This document shows, one piece after another, positions 1-11,768 of a DNA stretch of 64,000 bases (its first letter is position 1; every line of letters starts with the position of its first letter). Location of the stretch: positions 30,646,533 to 30,710,532 of the forward strand of contig JAKZAP010000001.1 of NCBI GenBank assembly GCA_023053575.1, in the 5' to 3' direction. This DNA is from Branchinecta lynchi. Taxonomy: Eukaryota; Arthropoda; Branchiopoda; Anostraca; Branchinectidae. The position numbers and the translations under genes were made by a program. The notes under the pieces are model-generated. The model saw only the letters and a program-made list of their open reading frames with translations, made no database searches and was not told the DNA's origin.

Positions 1-592
1 ACTACTTGTTCAGCGAGAAAATGGTTTTCACCATTGTGTTCAGCATGGCTTCCTACCCCTAAATTGAACATCTAATCAATTTCAAATAAGACTTTTACTT
101 TTAACAGACTTTCCGGTTTTGGCCGGATTCTGGGCTAACTACTCGTCCGGCGATAAAACGGTTTTCACCATCGTGTTTAGCATGTTTTTTTTCTCCTAAA
201 TCGAACATCTAATCAACTTCAAAAAAAACTTTCACTTTTAACAAACTTTCCGGTTTTGGCCGGATTCCGAGCGAACTACTTTTCCGATGACAAAATGGTT
301 TTCACATCGTGTTCAACATGTCTTCTTACCCCATAATCGACTATCACATTATCTGTTTAAAAATATTTAATTTGACCCTTAATTTAAAACCACTCCCCCA
401 CCCCTAAATGTAAGGCTAAATAGCCCATCTACGAACTTGACCTTACTCTTGACCCAAAGAATCCTCACAACAAGTTTCATCAAAATATCTCATTCCCTTC
501 GAGAGTTACAGTGCGCACAGATGGACGGACGGACAACTTTTGCGATGTCATAGGTATCCCTCCACTTACGTTTTGGGATCCCAGAAAAAGTA
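1..592 (+). repeat. SR2 repeat unit, 5' end outside window
   Basis: Contains three degenerate copies of a module of about 135 bp marked by TTTTGGCCGGATTC, followed by the SR2 3' region: CATCTACGAACTTGACCTTA, a GGACGGACGGAC run, GCGATGTCATAGGTATCC and the terminal ACGTTTTGGGATCCC at about 578-592. Seven longer copies are present in the window. No coding potential. Confidence 0.85.
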
Positions 593-689
593 GTTTATGT
601 CAAAAGGTGGGCTTAATTCAGGAGTAATGCTATCACCCGGTCCGTTATTTCACACGTAAATGCTTAATGAGCCCATTTATTTTCAACCT

Positions 690-1260
690 TTCCCTTCAGG
701 AATAACTTAAAATGTAAAAAAAAAATATTTTTTCTTCTAAAATATGGAATTTCTAATGTAAAACCATATTTTTTTGTTGAAACTGTGGGCCAGAAGCAAA
801 ATTTTTTAAAATCATCCTGTTTTCTGCAAAAATTACAGATACTTTTGCCAAGCCAGATTGTGTTAAAACTGCGCGCCGCAGGCAAAAATTCTGAAAAAAT
901 CCTGTTTTCTGCTAAATACTGAGACTTCTATGCAAATTGTGCACAACAGGCAAAAACTTTGAAAATCTGATTTTTTTCAATTAGACTACATATATTTTGG
1001 CACAAAACCAGATCGTGTTCAAAATGTGCGCCGCCAACAAACTTTTATCCTGTTTTCTGCTAAAAATACGAAGATTTTGGTAGAGGACACAACCTATTTT
1101 CTGGTTAAACCATTTGTTATTCTGTTATAATGTGCGCCGCAGTTGAAAAATAAATAAAAATCAGCCTCTTTCGTGGTTAAATTGAGACAATTTTATACAA
1201 ACACAGATTGTTTTTCAAACCGCAGTGTGTCGCAGACGAAATTATTGAATATAAACTTCT
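690..1260. repeat. Degenerate AT-rich tandem repeat
   Basis: The phrases CCTGTTTTCTGC and TGTGCGCCGCAG recur at intervals of about 80-100 bases (near 815, 898, 1048 and near 865, 944, 1026, 1130, 1226) with drift. Old diverged minisatellite. From 1260 to 1990 I see only unassigned AT-rich sequence. Confidence 0.55.
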
Positions 1261-1993
1261 TTTCTGCTTGGTAATCCAACTAATAGACAAAGTATGAAAG
1301 GCCACAAACAGTAGAAATAAAGTAGTAAAGTAGATTAGAAAATAAAAAGTAGAATGGTCCAAAATGAAGTATTCTACTTTGAAATTCAGTAGAAGTGGAA
1401 GCACTGAACCATTGTCCCATGCATTTATACCTCTATGTTTCCTCCAGAGGATTAAAAAGATTATATATTACCGGGAAGAAATTGCAGAACCAGTAATCCG
1501 TAAACAATTATTCTGCAAATATGAGCTGTGCATCCCATAGGGAAACGATTTGTATCCATTTTAACGACGATTTATTCATTTTTTGAGGCTGAACGATTCG
1601 ATTCCCGATTATTCATAGAATCCTGAACTGAATCGTGATTCAGCGAATCACGAATATTCATGCACAACCCTGCACTCTAGTAAATTATGTTAAGTTGTAA
1701 GTGTCTGTGTGAAGGTAGCTAAACGAATTGTAGGACAGAAATGAATTGCAAGTCTGATATTACGAAATTAAAGATAAAATTAAAATTAACGTTAAATTTT
1801 TAATTTCTTTACATGTTATGGGCTACGTTGTCGTGTCGTCATTCTGAAAAAATGAAAGAGCAGAAAAAGTTTGAAATTTAAAATGATTTTTCATAAATTT
1901 GCAATTATGATCTTCAGACTGTTCCGCGGGTCTTTCCTTTTCCTGGAGCGTAAATATTCTTAGTTTCCCGTTGCGGAGTAAACATCACCGTGA

Positions 1994-2205
1994 TACTCTA
2001 TATAACTAAGTCCAAAACATCCTCAGGACGAAGGAGTAAGCGTGTCCGTACGACTCAAACTCAACGACTCAAATCCTGGGTCAGTCCGTCACCGCGATCT
2101 TTGGGCGCAGCTTTGACACCACTTCTACCTTTCTTCCACTAGCTACCCGGAGAGGCTGGAGTGGAGATATTGCATCTGCGAGGAGAGATAGTCATCAAGA
2201 GTATT
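1994..2205 (+). repeat. Dispersed repeat; inverted second copy at 19053-19236
   Basis: Shares long blocks with the reverse complement of 19053-19236: ACTAAGTCCAAAACA, AAGGAGTAAGCGTG, CGTACGACTCAAACTCA, GCGATCTTTGGGCGCAGCT, TGACACCACTTCT and GTCATCAAGAGTATT. The copies differ by small insertions. No open frame is shared; probably a MITE or SINE-like unit. Confidence 0.6.
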
Positions 2206-2269
2206 CTGCTGTGCGTCGGAAACGCAAGAACGGAAATGACGCAACATTCCAGATCCTCCTGAAACTATA

Positions 2270-2760
2270 GGCGTTTTTCTGTGCTCCCACAAACAGTTTG
2301 TGGGTCGACTGTGGCTCGAAAAGAGCGTTTCTGTGGTCTTTCGTGCGGCCCAAAAGTATGTTTCCGCGACGATTTTCGTGGCTCAAATTCTACAAACAAC
2401 TGGGGAGGTGATTGTCGATTTTGTGGCTCGATTCTGGCGGGAAATTCAGATTAAACAGCAAAATAGTGTCTAAACAATAAAAATAACTACTTTTTCAAGC
2501 ATATAGACTTCAAACTGAGCATGCTTTTTGTACATAATGGTAAGGAAATAAGCCTCGAGTTCTATTTATTGAGATTTTCCATGAATTTTTTTTTTTTCCC
2601 ATATATTTGAAATTTCCGAAAACAAAAATTGACAAAACGGCGTTTCCGCGAGTTTCAACTTGTGGCTCGACTGTGCGGCACACAATCCTGTTTCCGCGAC
2701 AAACACCCAGAAGGGTGTGGCCCACAATTGTGTCGGGAAATCCCCCCCCCCCATTCTCCA
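2270..2760 (+). repeat. R3 interspersed repeat, copy 1
   Basis: Matches 57510-57990 along nearly its whole length (AACAGTTTGTGGGTCGACT, TTTTGTACA, GTTTCAACTTGTGGCTCG, GTGTGGC) and 12170-12500 in part. The unit has two direct copies of a (GT)TGTGGCTCGACTGTG motif about 370 bases apart and a C-run at one end. No coding potential; class unknown. Confidence 0.65.
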
Positions 2761-3323
2761 ACTAACTCAGCCGCAACCGCTGGTACGCAAGAAGCATAAA
2801 ACCACTCAGTTTCGTCGGTTAACGAACTTTTAGCAGTAAATTGGGTCCGACAAAGTTTGTAGGTTACAACAAGAACAAATCTATATAACCGAGCGAATCT
2901 ATATAACCGAGCAGGAGAGCGGAATCACTCCCAGAAGTTTTATAACATTTAACACGGATGCACATCCTTAAACTGTGCTAAATATCATGATATCGCCCTT
3001 CCCTTGAATACTGCTGTTCGGTATGGCATTTCGGTTTAACACGGGAGCAGTCGGAACGCCTCGAGAGGATCCAGTGCCGGTCTTTACTAATAGTATCAAA
3101 ATCCCCCAAAATCCCGTACATTTCCCTTCTTAACGAGTTTGGTCTAGCATCTTTGTCAAACCTTAGACACCAACTTTCTACCAAGTTTGGTGACCAACTA
3201 CTGGAAGACCCCCACCATCGGCACATCCTTCCCCCTCCCCACGTTCCCGACCGCATAAGGCCGCAGGCCCACAGAGAATGGCAGCACAACCAGTTCCTAA
3301 GATCCAACCCATTCGGGCAGTTC
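2761..3323. other. Upstream region of gene A
   Basis: Contains a short direct repeat of CTATATAACCGAG (2881-2913), whose TATATAA cores could be promoter elements for gene A, but they lie about 420 bases from the ATG. An upstream non-coding exon is possible. I see no clear initiator and no other gene. Confidence 0.35.
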
Positions 3324-6300
3324 ATGCGCGGTACGAAAGAAGTTTTGTCCCCTCCTTTGTGAGTTTTTTCAACGCGAAATTTTAAATTCTTTTCCTCTTT
3401 TTTATATTAACTATTGAATTTTAGCGCTTTAATTTGCTGCAATTCTTGTTCTTGTGTAATTATTGAATATTTGACTATGTAAAAGCGAAATTGTATATAG
3501 TTATGTTTGACGAGAGAAAAAATATTCGTTTTTTTGTTAATACCGTAAGGAATATTTTTCGAGTAATAAAGATTGATTGATTGATAGATGCCGAGAATAT
3601 TCATGTTATGACCCTCCTCAGCATTTGTTTCGCGTCTTGTTAAATGTTATCAAGCTTCTGACTATGATGTCGAAAATCCTGATCTTGCAGAACTTGCCCC
3701 ACCGTTTTGATACGGCACGTTTTATATTTCAGGGTGATCATCCTATCGGTATTCGCCTCTTCCTTTGCGCAAGAAAAAAACGGAAGAAAACTGATCAAAG
3801 TGGTGAAGGTCCGTCCACTGGAGCCAGAAGACGGGCAAAATAAAGAGCATCTTGGAGAAAATGACCCCAACACGAAGTTCGGAGACCGCGTGGGTTTGAA
3901 GACACGACGGTTAGACCTAACGTCTTTCAAGAGCGTTCAGGTAGTCCTCAGTAGTACGAAACCGACTGCGGCTCCGACAACAACTAGAAGAACAGACAGG
4001 ACGACTGCAACAACCCTGCAAGGAATAGCCAGTTCCACAGCACCACTAACGACGGCGTTGGGTACAAGACCATCCACGGAAACCACAACTCAAGCAAATT
4101 CCGAGGCACAACCCAGACTCCTGGAGACGACAACCCTTGCGGCAATACAACAGCAGGCGGTGACAGCTGGCTCAACAACGACTTCCAAGAAACCAAAGAG
4201 ACTAAGAACCAAATCGACCACCAAGACGGCTAAGACCAAGAAGAAACGGAAGTCAAAGAAAGTGAACAGTACAACCACCATTGCCCCAACAACTTTGTTC
4301 ATCGACCACAATGGACTTCTGGACGAGCTCAGTGCCTCAGAGGAAAGAGAGCTTGAAGAGATTGATTTTGATGGTGGGATAGGAGAGACGGAAGCATCAA
4401 CTCCTTTCTCCATCCCTACAACGGTCTTTGCTGTTTCAAACTCCATCGTTTCCTACGCACCGACAACAACTACAACATCGATAACAACTAGGGCAACAAG
4501 CAGGACATCATCATCGACAACGCTTCCCCAGAAAACAATCGATAACACGGAAAACGTGGCTTTCTTGCTGGGCGGGGACATTCTAAAAGAAAGCAGGAAC
4601 ATCAAGACAGAAGTATCCGCGCAAACAGAACCACGACTGTCAAATCAAATATTCGTTTTCGAGCGACCTCCGTCCCACTTTTCGACATCGTTAGCTAACA
4701 CCCTTCCTGGAGTCACCACTTACAGCCAAGCAGCTATCATCAGCACCGAAGGGGTCACAAAGGTTACGGTACAACACCCAGTTTCGTCTTCGGTAACTAC
4801 CACCGAAAAATATAGTGTTACAGAGGAGACGAACAGGAATGATTACAAGGAAACAAGCATTCCTTTGTCTACATCACCAACTTATCATCCAACGTTCAAA
4901 TACACTACTACAACAGCGGCTCCTACAACTACTGCCGCAAGGCGCCCTACAGCATCAGCAATCTCCACAATTTCGACGACCCCGTCGACAACACCGAGAA
5001 CAGAACCCCCCACACGGAGAACCACCAAAGCGGCCACTCAAGCACCTACAGTTGCAGGCGGCAGTGAAACAAATAAAGAAATCGACATACTGGCCCTCGC
5101 TTCCAAGTTCTCATGCAGAGACCGGGCAGAAGGTTATTATGCAGATATCGACACAGATTGTCAGGTGAGTTCCCAGCATGATGATACTTTTCTGATTTTT
5201 TTTTTTTTTCAAGACAGATAATCCATACATCCGGTGCTGCAATTCTCATTTGGCTAACTGCGCGTGTGGCAGAAGTAAGTTCTAATTTGACAACCAGATG
5301 CCCAGAGCTTTCTCATTTGCATAAAATTGAAAATCTCGGGCGTTTTTTTTTTTTGCGAAATTATTTCACAAGAACTGGCCCTTTAATGATCCAGCTTGAC
5401 TTAAAAAAAAAATACAAAAAAAAAAAGAGCTACGAGCTCATATGGCACTTGTTACGAGTAGGCACGGCTGGGTTATGCCAATGATATATCTAGTGTTTGC
5501 TAGGTGTCTTCCCACCAAGTTTCATCTCGATCCCTCCACTCATAGCGTTTCCCAAGATTTCCGGTTGCTCCCTCCAGCTCCCCCCAAAAGTCACCGGATC
5601 CGGTCCGGATTTTAAGTGGGTCGTCTGAGGCATGAGGCCTTTCAAAATATCAAGTTCCATCGAGATAAGATCACCCGTTCAAAAGTTAAAAATACCTAAA
5701 GATTCCGGATTCCCCCTCCCTCTACTCCCCCCCCCCAGTACCCGAATCGGCTCGGTTATGTCGATGATGTATCTAGTGTTTGCTAGGTGTCATCCCACCA
5801 AGTTTCATCTCGATCCCTCCACTCATAGCGTTTCCCAAGATTTCCGGTTGCCCCCTCCAGCTCCCCCCAAAAGTCACCGGATCCGGTCTGGATTTTAAGT
5901 AGGTCGTCTGAGGCATGAGGTCTTTCCAAATATCAAGTTCCATCGAGATCCGATCACCCGTTCAAAAGTTATAAATACCTCAAGATTCCGGATTCCCCCT
6001 CCCTCCACTCCCCCCCACAGTACCCGAATCGGCTCGGTTATGTCAATGATGTATCTAGTGTTTGCTAGGTGTCTTCCCACCAAGTTTCATCTCGATCCCT
6101 CCACTCATAGCGTTTCCCAAGATTTCCGGTTGCCCCCTCCAGCTCCCCCCAAAAGTCACCGGATCCGGTCCGGATTTTAAGTTGGTCGTCTGAGGCATGA
6201 GGTCGTTCCAAATATCAAGTTTCATCGAGATCCGATCACCCGTTCAAAAGTTAAAAATACCTCAAGATTCCGGATTCCCCCTCCCTCCACTCCCCCCACG

Positions 6301-8760
6301 GTGCTCGGATCGGGGAAGTGACTATTTCCAACTTAATCATTTGGGGTCCCTGATACGCCTGCCAAGTTTTATCGTCCTAGCTTATGTGGAAGTGCCCGAA
6401 CTAGCAAAACCTGGACAGACCGACGGACGGACAGAAATTGCGATCGCTATATGGCACTTGGCCGAAGGGCAAGTGCCATAAAAACAGCGGCAACCACACC
6501 TCAGTCACTGTGGTTCTGGAGTACCCAGGCAGTACCTGACTAAACAAGATAACATTCGGCTCGATACACATGGGGCAGAAGTAAACTGTATCTGCTCAAA
6601 TTTTGTTGTAACAGATGCCCAGAACTGACTCATTTGAACAACACTGTCAATTTCGGGCGAATTTATTTTCTGGCAAAGTTGTTTTCACAAAAATCGGCCC
6701 TTTAATAGGCCACCTTGACTTCAGAAACCTCCTCACCTCAAAGATCGGGGTTCTTGAGTACAGGAGAAATATGTTTATTTGAACAGTTTCTTAAATTTCA
6801 ACAGTGCAATTTTGGGCTAAATGGTAGAATCAAGATCCAAAATACCTATTTAGGTGTTTTCAGGGGCCCTTAATGCTACTTTGGCTAACTGGTAGTTCAC
6901 TTCATTCGCAGCAAGTGCATCACAGTTGCACTGTTCTAAGTCTGAATCACATAACGGTTTCCAAGTCTGGACTCGAATTTTTTCGGGGTAGTCCGAATTA
7001 TTTTCGTAACATCACTTAGTACCACTTTCGGGGAGCAACATTACAGGAGCGACGACCCCAAGTTCAACATATTGTATATTATTATGCAGGTGCTGGATCC
7101 TGGAAGATCCTCAAGGTGAATTTCCAACCTAAATCCTAGGAGCCGCCCTGCTTTACTTTACTTAGGGTAACAGGGTAATAGTAGGCTACAGTAACGTCTT
7201 CAGTCTTCCTTCCACTTAAAAAAAAAAAATTACATTAATCCTTCAAGGCTTAGGATATTTCTCTTCGATCACGCAAGGATTCATCGCCAAACTGTTGTCA
7301 CACAAGAATATAAGAACATACGAATAAAGCGGTAAAAACTTAGCTCCAAGCATTACTTTCGTGTAGGACCATTTTGAGCAATTTTTTTGTTTAGGTTGAA
7401 TCAGAACAAAAGATATCTTGGCGATACCTTTTCTTTGGAATGTATTAAACTGATCCTGGCAATTTCGAAACATAGGAGTTTGCACAATGGGCATGACACT
7501 CGTCAAGTTCAGTCTAGAACCCACATTTCATTCCGACTATTGGCCCAAGAGCGATTAAAGTTCACCCTGTCAAGGGTCGAGTGTACTATCCGATAATTTT
7601 TTTACAAAAATAGGTTCGTGTCACAAACATGCGCAAAAAAGTCAACTCAGTTTCTGTAGCCCGGAAACCCACGCGCAAATAAAGGCCGATCAGACAAGCT
7701 GCACTGTTTTGAGCATATATATTTTTATTTATTTAAACTAGGATACAACCAACTAGGGACAAAATGGCAAAATAAGTAACAAACACTGGCATAAATATAA
7801 ACTACAAATAAAAGTAAACAAAAATTCAATCAGCACATCAACCTGGAGAGAACCCACAATACAGTAGGGTACCCCACGACAGCCAAATTGGCAAACTCAG
7901 CCGCATATTGGAACTCGCCATCACCACAAGGAGAGGATTCTCAGCGCGCAGAATTCGTGTCTGAAGTGATAGGGCAGATGCCCGCCTCACTTCACCAAAA
8001 GACTGAAGACCTTCACCAACAAACATACCTGAAGCAGTACAATTCCAATAGAGCCAATGCAACCACCTTAGAGAATTGATGTATAGGACCCGGGAAACAC
8101 TCTCACGCTTCACGGTGTGAGCTTAGGACGACTAGGCTTTCAATACTATTTCAACCTTCCCATATCCCGAAAGGTAGACCGACTTTAGCCGATGCATGTG
8201 ATTGATTTTTGTTACTGTTTTTTTTTTTTAAAGAATATCAGCTCTCCAACCTACTATACCTACAATCTGGCCTCCAAATTTCAAAGAAAGTACCGGAATG
8301 ATTTTAAATCTAACCAGGAAATCTCAAGAAGCTAACTTTCCTTATATTCGTGTGTGAAGAGTTCAGCACTAAGTCCGAGCAGAAAAAAACCTAGTGCAAC
8401 CGGGCTCTCAGCGCGCAGACATGACGGTCACTTCTTTCCCAAAGTAAAGGCCCTTTATTTTCTGATCGACTGATTGAGTCGTGGAAATAAAAAGCGAAAA
8501 TTATGAGAGAAACACACCAATTCCTCCTCTTAACTTTGACTTGATTAAACCCTAACTTTGATTTCAATCCATTTATTTTATACATTTATATTTTATAGGT
8601 CTGGCACTGGTGCACCCCTGGCGACAGAAAGTTCACGTTTACTTGCCCCGATGGAACGAAGTTCAACCAGAAGCACCAGGTCTGTGACTGGCGGAAGAAT
8701 GTCGACTGCTCAAAGGCAGAAGCTATGTATGACCAATCGAACAAAAAGGAAAGCTCGTAG
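3324..8760 (+). CDS. Gene A: secreted Thr-rich mucin-like protein with C-terminal CBM14 chitin-binding domain
   Basis: Three coding exons, 3324-3358, 3733-5164 and 8599-8760, join in frame to 542 residues plus TAG. The start is the ATG at 3324: its exon ends TT before a GTGAGT donor (phase 2) and the acceptor TATATTTCAG at 3732 supplies the missing G, giving an N-terminus MRGTKEVLSPP followed by a hydrophobic run LVIILSVFASSFA and a likely signal cleavage before QEKN. The frame of exon 2 has no ATG of its own near its 5' end. Residues of about 85-455 are rich in Thr, Ser and Pro (TTT and TTTT runs), as in O-glycosylated mucins, with a Lys/Arg-rich block at about 164-189. The C-terminus is one CBM14 (peritrophin-A) domain with cysteines 473, 488, 494, 505, 518 and 526 and aromatic residues between them. 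Such proteins bind chitin in cuticle or gut lining; one domain per protein fits the CPAP1-like class. The last intron (3.4 kb) splits the domain just after CQ and holds an SR1 unit and a LINE end. Exon joining is inferred, without transcripts. Confidence 0.82.
3405..3592 (+). mobile_element. LINE 3' end with (GATT)n tail in intron 1 of gene A
   Basis: An AT-rich 3'-UTR-like stretch ends in GTAATAAAGATTGATTGATTGAT, read here as AATAAA followed by a GATT microsatellite tail, typical of CR1/Jockey-type LINE 3' ends. No coding part is present. Confidence 0.45.
5226..5420 (+). repeat. Repeat shared with 6540-6730
   Basis: Blocks ACCAGATGCCCAGAGCT, TTTCACAAGAACTGGCCCTT and CCTTTAATGATCCAGCTTGACTT recur with drift at 6595-6730 (AGATGCCCAGAAC, CGGCCCTTTAATAGGCCACC). 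An SR1 unit separates the two copies inside the last intron of gene A. Confidence 0.5.
5424..6484 (+). repeat. SR1 array-bearing element, complete
   Basis: Starts GAGCTACGAGCTCATATGGC and ends in a hairpin, TATGGCACTTG-(7 nt)-CAAGTGCCATA, followed by AAAA. Between are modules of about 135-150 bp marked by AAGTTTCATC, the pair TCACCGGATCCGGTCCGG and GATCACCCGTTCAAAAGT, C-runs, and a GACGGACGGACAG run near the 3' hairpin. No coding potential despite open frames. Lies in the last intron of gene A. Confidence 0.85.
6775..6905 (+). mobile_element. Partial pogo/Tigger-like MITE
   Basis: Shares TATGTTTATTTGAACAG, GTGCAATTTTGGGCTAAATGG and the region up to TACTTTGGCTAACT with the full copy at 13145-13359. 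The 3' terminal repeat is missing. Confidence 0.5.
6906..7714. other. Unassigned intron sequence of gene A
   Basis: AT-rich sequence within the last intron of gene A. I see no conserved frame, no terminal repeats and no copy elsewhere in the window. Confidence 0.4.
7715..8113 (-). pseudogene. 3' end of a LINE reverse-transcriptase gene with A/T-rich tail
   Basis: On the - strand the frame of about 90 residues reads RWLHWLYWNCTASGMFVGEG, then EVRRASALSLQTRILRAENP, closely related to the + strand copy at 34096-34503. The tail after the stop is AAATAAATAAAAATATATAT. Only the C-terminal end of the polyprotein remains, so it is a 5'-truncated insertion in the last intron of gene A. Confidence 0.6.
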
Positions 8761-9264
8761 TTCTAGATGTTTTTTCAAATTCACATTAATGTAAATTTTG
8801 TTAATACTGAGAATATATTTTTTTAGTAAACTGGAAATGAATTACCTATTTTATATGTGCTGGTGCAACCTAGAGAATGACAGAGGAAGAAATCGTGCAG
8901 CCCATCAAGTATGACACTAATGTTTCGACAATCGTTACTGGCCAAACAAATAAAATATATAATTTTTTCACGCCTCTTACTTAAGGAATCTTTATTAAGA
9001 ATGGAGCGGATTGACAAAGCTATTGCGCGCGAATAACTGGTTAAAAATCGACGAGGCGGCTGGTGATGTAACTGGTTACTGACAGTTAAATCATCAAACA
9101 ACTGAGTGTATAGGTTTTCAGCCCGGCTTCACACTTATGGAGCCGCAATTTTATAATAGGTTTATTAAGCAAGTCCCAGATATTTGAGAGCATAGCACTG
9201 GTTTAAAACCCCAAAATTGCCTGAGAAGCTTTACAGATCACTATACTTTAAGGAAGGTTTAACA
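8761..9264. other. 3' flank of gene A
   Basis: Contains AAATAAAATATATAA near 8948, a possible polyadenylation signal about 190 bases after the gene A stop. Otherwise unassigned sequence up to the SR1 unit. Confidence 0.4.
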
Positions 9265-10786
9265 AGAGCTGGAAGCTCATATGGCACTTGCAAGGCTGGG
9301 TCAGAGGATGAAAGCAGGAATTCGCGGGTTTGTTGTGATCATTTGTAATCAGAACCCTTGAAGCAAAAATGCTGACGAACTCATCGGGTGCACGCAAATG
9401 TATATTTTGCTCAAAAGTATTGTTTGTACTTTAAGGAAATCAGTTATAAGCAAAACCCTTAAGGCACAAATGATCATGGGCTCATAGGGATAAAAAAATG
9501 TACATTTTGCTTACAAGTATTTTTTGTACTTTTCGGTTAGGATTAGTTCTTTAAGGGATGATCGGATCTGGGAACGAACAATTTCTAAGCCAATCTTGTC
9601 AAGTGTCTAATTTCCAAGCCAAGTTTCATCGTCCTAGCACATCTGAAAGTACCTTGATTCGCGATCACCGGAATTCCGGAGCCCCCTACAACTCCCCCAC
9701 ACTGCCCGAACCCGGTCCGGTTCTGTCACCGATGTATCTAGGGCTTGTGCTTGTTCTTCCAACCAAGGTTCATCCCAATCGTTCCACTCTAAGCGTGTCA
9801 CAGGATTTCTGGTTCTCCCCTTCACGTCCCCCGAACATTCATCGGATTACAACCGGATTACAATAGGACATTTGACACATGAGGTCTTTTCAAATATCCA
9901 GTTTCATTAAGATCCGATCACCCGTTCAAAAGTAATACATACCTCGAGATTCAAGATTCTCCCTCCCTCCACTCCCCCCAAGATGGTCGGACCAGGGAAA
10001 TGACTATTTCTAAGCCAATCATGTCAAGTATTTTCAAGCCAAGTTTCGTCGTCCTAACACGTCTGGAAGTACCTTAACTTGTGATCACCGGAATTCCTTC
10101 CCCCCCCCCCTCTAACTCCCCCAAAGTACCCGAATCTTGTCCGGTTCACTCACTGATGTACATAGGGCCTGTATTTGTTCTTCCCACCAAATTTCATCCC
10201 GATCGCTCAACTCCAAGCGTGTCACAATGTTTTCAGATCCCTGCCCCCCCCCACCTTCTTCGGATCCAGTCCGAACCTGAAAACGGATATCCGAGACATG
10301 TGATCTTTCTACATGTCAAGTTTCATTACGATCCGATCATCCGTTCGGAAGTTACACATACCTTGAGATCCCGGGTTCCCCTTCCCTCTACTCCCCCCAC
10401 GATGTTCGAATCGTGAAGTTGACTATTTCCGGGTTAATCTGGTCTGGCCCTGATTTGCCTGCCAAGTTTCATTGTCCTGGCCCACCTGGAGATAACTTAA
10501 CTCCGTATCACCGGAATTCCGGAACCCCACTCACCCCCCCCCCCATTTATCAAGTTTGATTAAGATCCGATCATCCATTCAAAAGTTATGCGTGCCACTA
10601 AATTCCGGATTCCGGCTCCCCTCCCTCCCCCCACGATGGTCGGATCGTGCAAGTGACTTTCCAAGTTACTTTGGTCGGGTCCCTAATACCCCTGCCTACT
10701 AACTCGCAAACACCGGACTGACCGACAGACAAACCGACGGAAAAGTGATCGGTATATGGCACTTGGCCGGAAGGCATGTGCCATAA
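9265..10786 (+). repeat. SR1 array-bearing element, complete
   Basis: Begins GAGCTGGAAGCTCATATGGC and ends with ATATGGCACTTG, a short loop and a degenerate CATGTGCCATAAAA arm. The 5' part (9290-9560) is a subterminal region also seen reversed at 18225-18480 and at 56696-56900. The central part has modules of about 135-150 bp with AAGTTTCATC and C-runs. Confidence 0.85.
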
Positions 10787-10859
10787 AAAAGGAGGAGGTT
10801 AAATGAGTGATTTCAGTCCGGTCGAATTTCATACCACTTGGAGAAAGAAGAAAAAACCT

Positions 10860-11165
10860 AGTAAAACGAAAAAAGAAAAAAACTAGTAAAGGATTGTGTT
10901 GTCTCTTGCCCGATGTGTGGGCAAGCTAGAAAATACTGAACATTTTAAGAATGATTGCGAAGAACTAAAAGATTCAAGGATGGAGTATTTTGGGTGAAGT
11001 ACGGGGGGAAAGAATGATTGGTACGCAGAGGTTGGGAGAAAAATCTTTTCTTGGAATTGAAAATCTTGGAAGGTTCGTCTGTATGGGAATGTCGCACAGG
11101 GAGCACTTTCTGTAGTTTAGTACGGTTTAAGGTTTGGATTGTGGCTTAATAAACTACAACTACTA
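10860..11165 (+). pseudogene. LINE 3' end, frameshifted zinc-knuckle remnant
   Basis: The sequence around 10905-10990 encodes, across a frameshift, CPMCG in one frame and KLENTEHFKNDCEELKDSR in another, which is the C-x2-C...H-x4-C knuckle at the C-terminus of LINE reverse-transcriptase polyproteins. The tail ends in AATAAACTACAACTACTAC. Dead, 5'-truncated copy. Confidence 0.55.
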
Positions 11166-11765
11166 CTATAAGCGATCCCGAAAACCTCCTATAACTAAAA
11201 GTTGTTTCTCCGCCCCACCACGACGTATTTCGTCCAAAGGAAAAGCAACTGTCACCATTATTGTGTTGCGAGAGCAACACTTTGGTTTTGTCCTCTTTTT
11301 TTCTTTTTTTTTTTTCCTAGCACTCCAATTTCATTTTATTCCTGGTAACTGGTAAGGGTCTAACCTGTGCGATTTTTACGGAAAGTGTGGACCTTAGACC
11401 GGATTGATGAATATGACCTTACATTTTGGAAAGCTCAGTAGAACTCTTGCCTGGGGCCAAAAAGGATGGTTTTTGCTTGTCCTTGAGCCAGAGCCTACGG
11501 AGTGCGAAGTGAAGCGGAGTTCTATAGCCCATGTCAGAGAGGACTTTCTGAAGTTGGCAGCCAACCTTTAGTTTCATCAAATCATGTTTCTGCTTTCGAG
11601 TGGAAAGCTCCGTTCTAGCACGCAAGCAGGCAGGCACCAGTTTCCATTTCGTATTCTTCGTGAGGCCTGAAGCCACCATTTTTTATTTTTTATTCTTGAA
11701 ATAAACTTTACACTAACTGTAATTATAACAACTTTAACACCCGTCTCGCAAGGCCCGTAACCACG
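11166..11765. other. Intergenic region between genes A and B
   Basis: I see no conserved frame or terminal repeats here. A T-run at 11298-11316 is the only simple repeat. Confidence 0.35.
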
Positions 11766-11768
11766 GCC

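Noticed and set aside
2957..2980. ATG CAC ATC CTT after a TATATAA pair as first exon of gene A
   Set aside because: It resembles the start of gene B (ATG CAC) but has a stop after seven codons and no donor site.
4090..4446. - strand hydrophobic frame of 118 residues opposite gene A
   Set aside because: It is the antisense reading of the Thr/Ser-rich coding region, which gives Val/Leu-rich translations; no splice or start context.
3707..5221. Gene A as a single-exon gene starting at 3707
   Set aside because: Position 3707 is TTG, not ATG. A TATATTTCAG acceptor at 3732 and a phase-matched ATG exon with a GTGAGT donor at 3324-3358 give a better signal peptide; the 3' end runs past a strong GTGAGT donor.
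5424..6484. CRISPR-like array
   Set aside because: The periodic units are about 135-150 bp with diverged copies and no constant short repeat with unique spacers; the context is eukaryotic.
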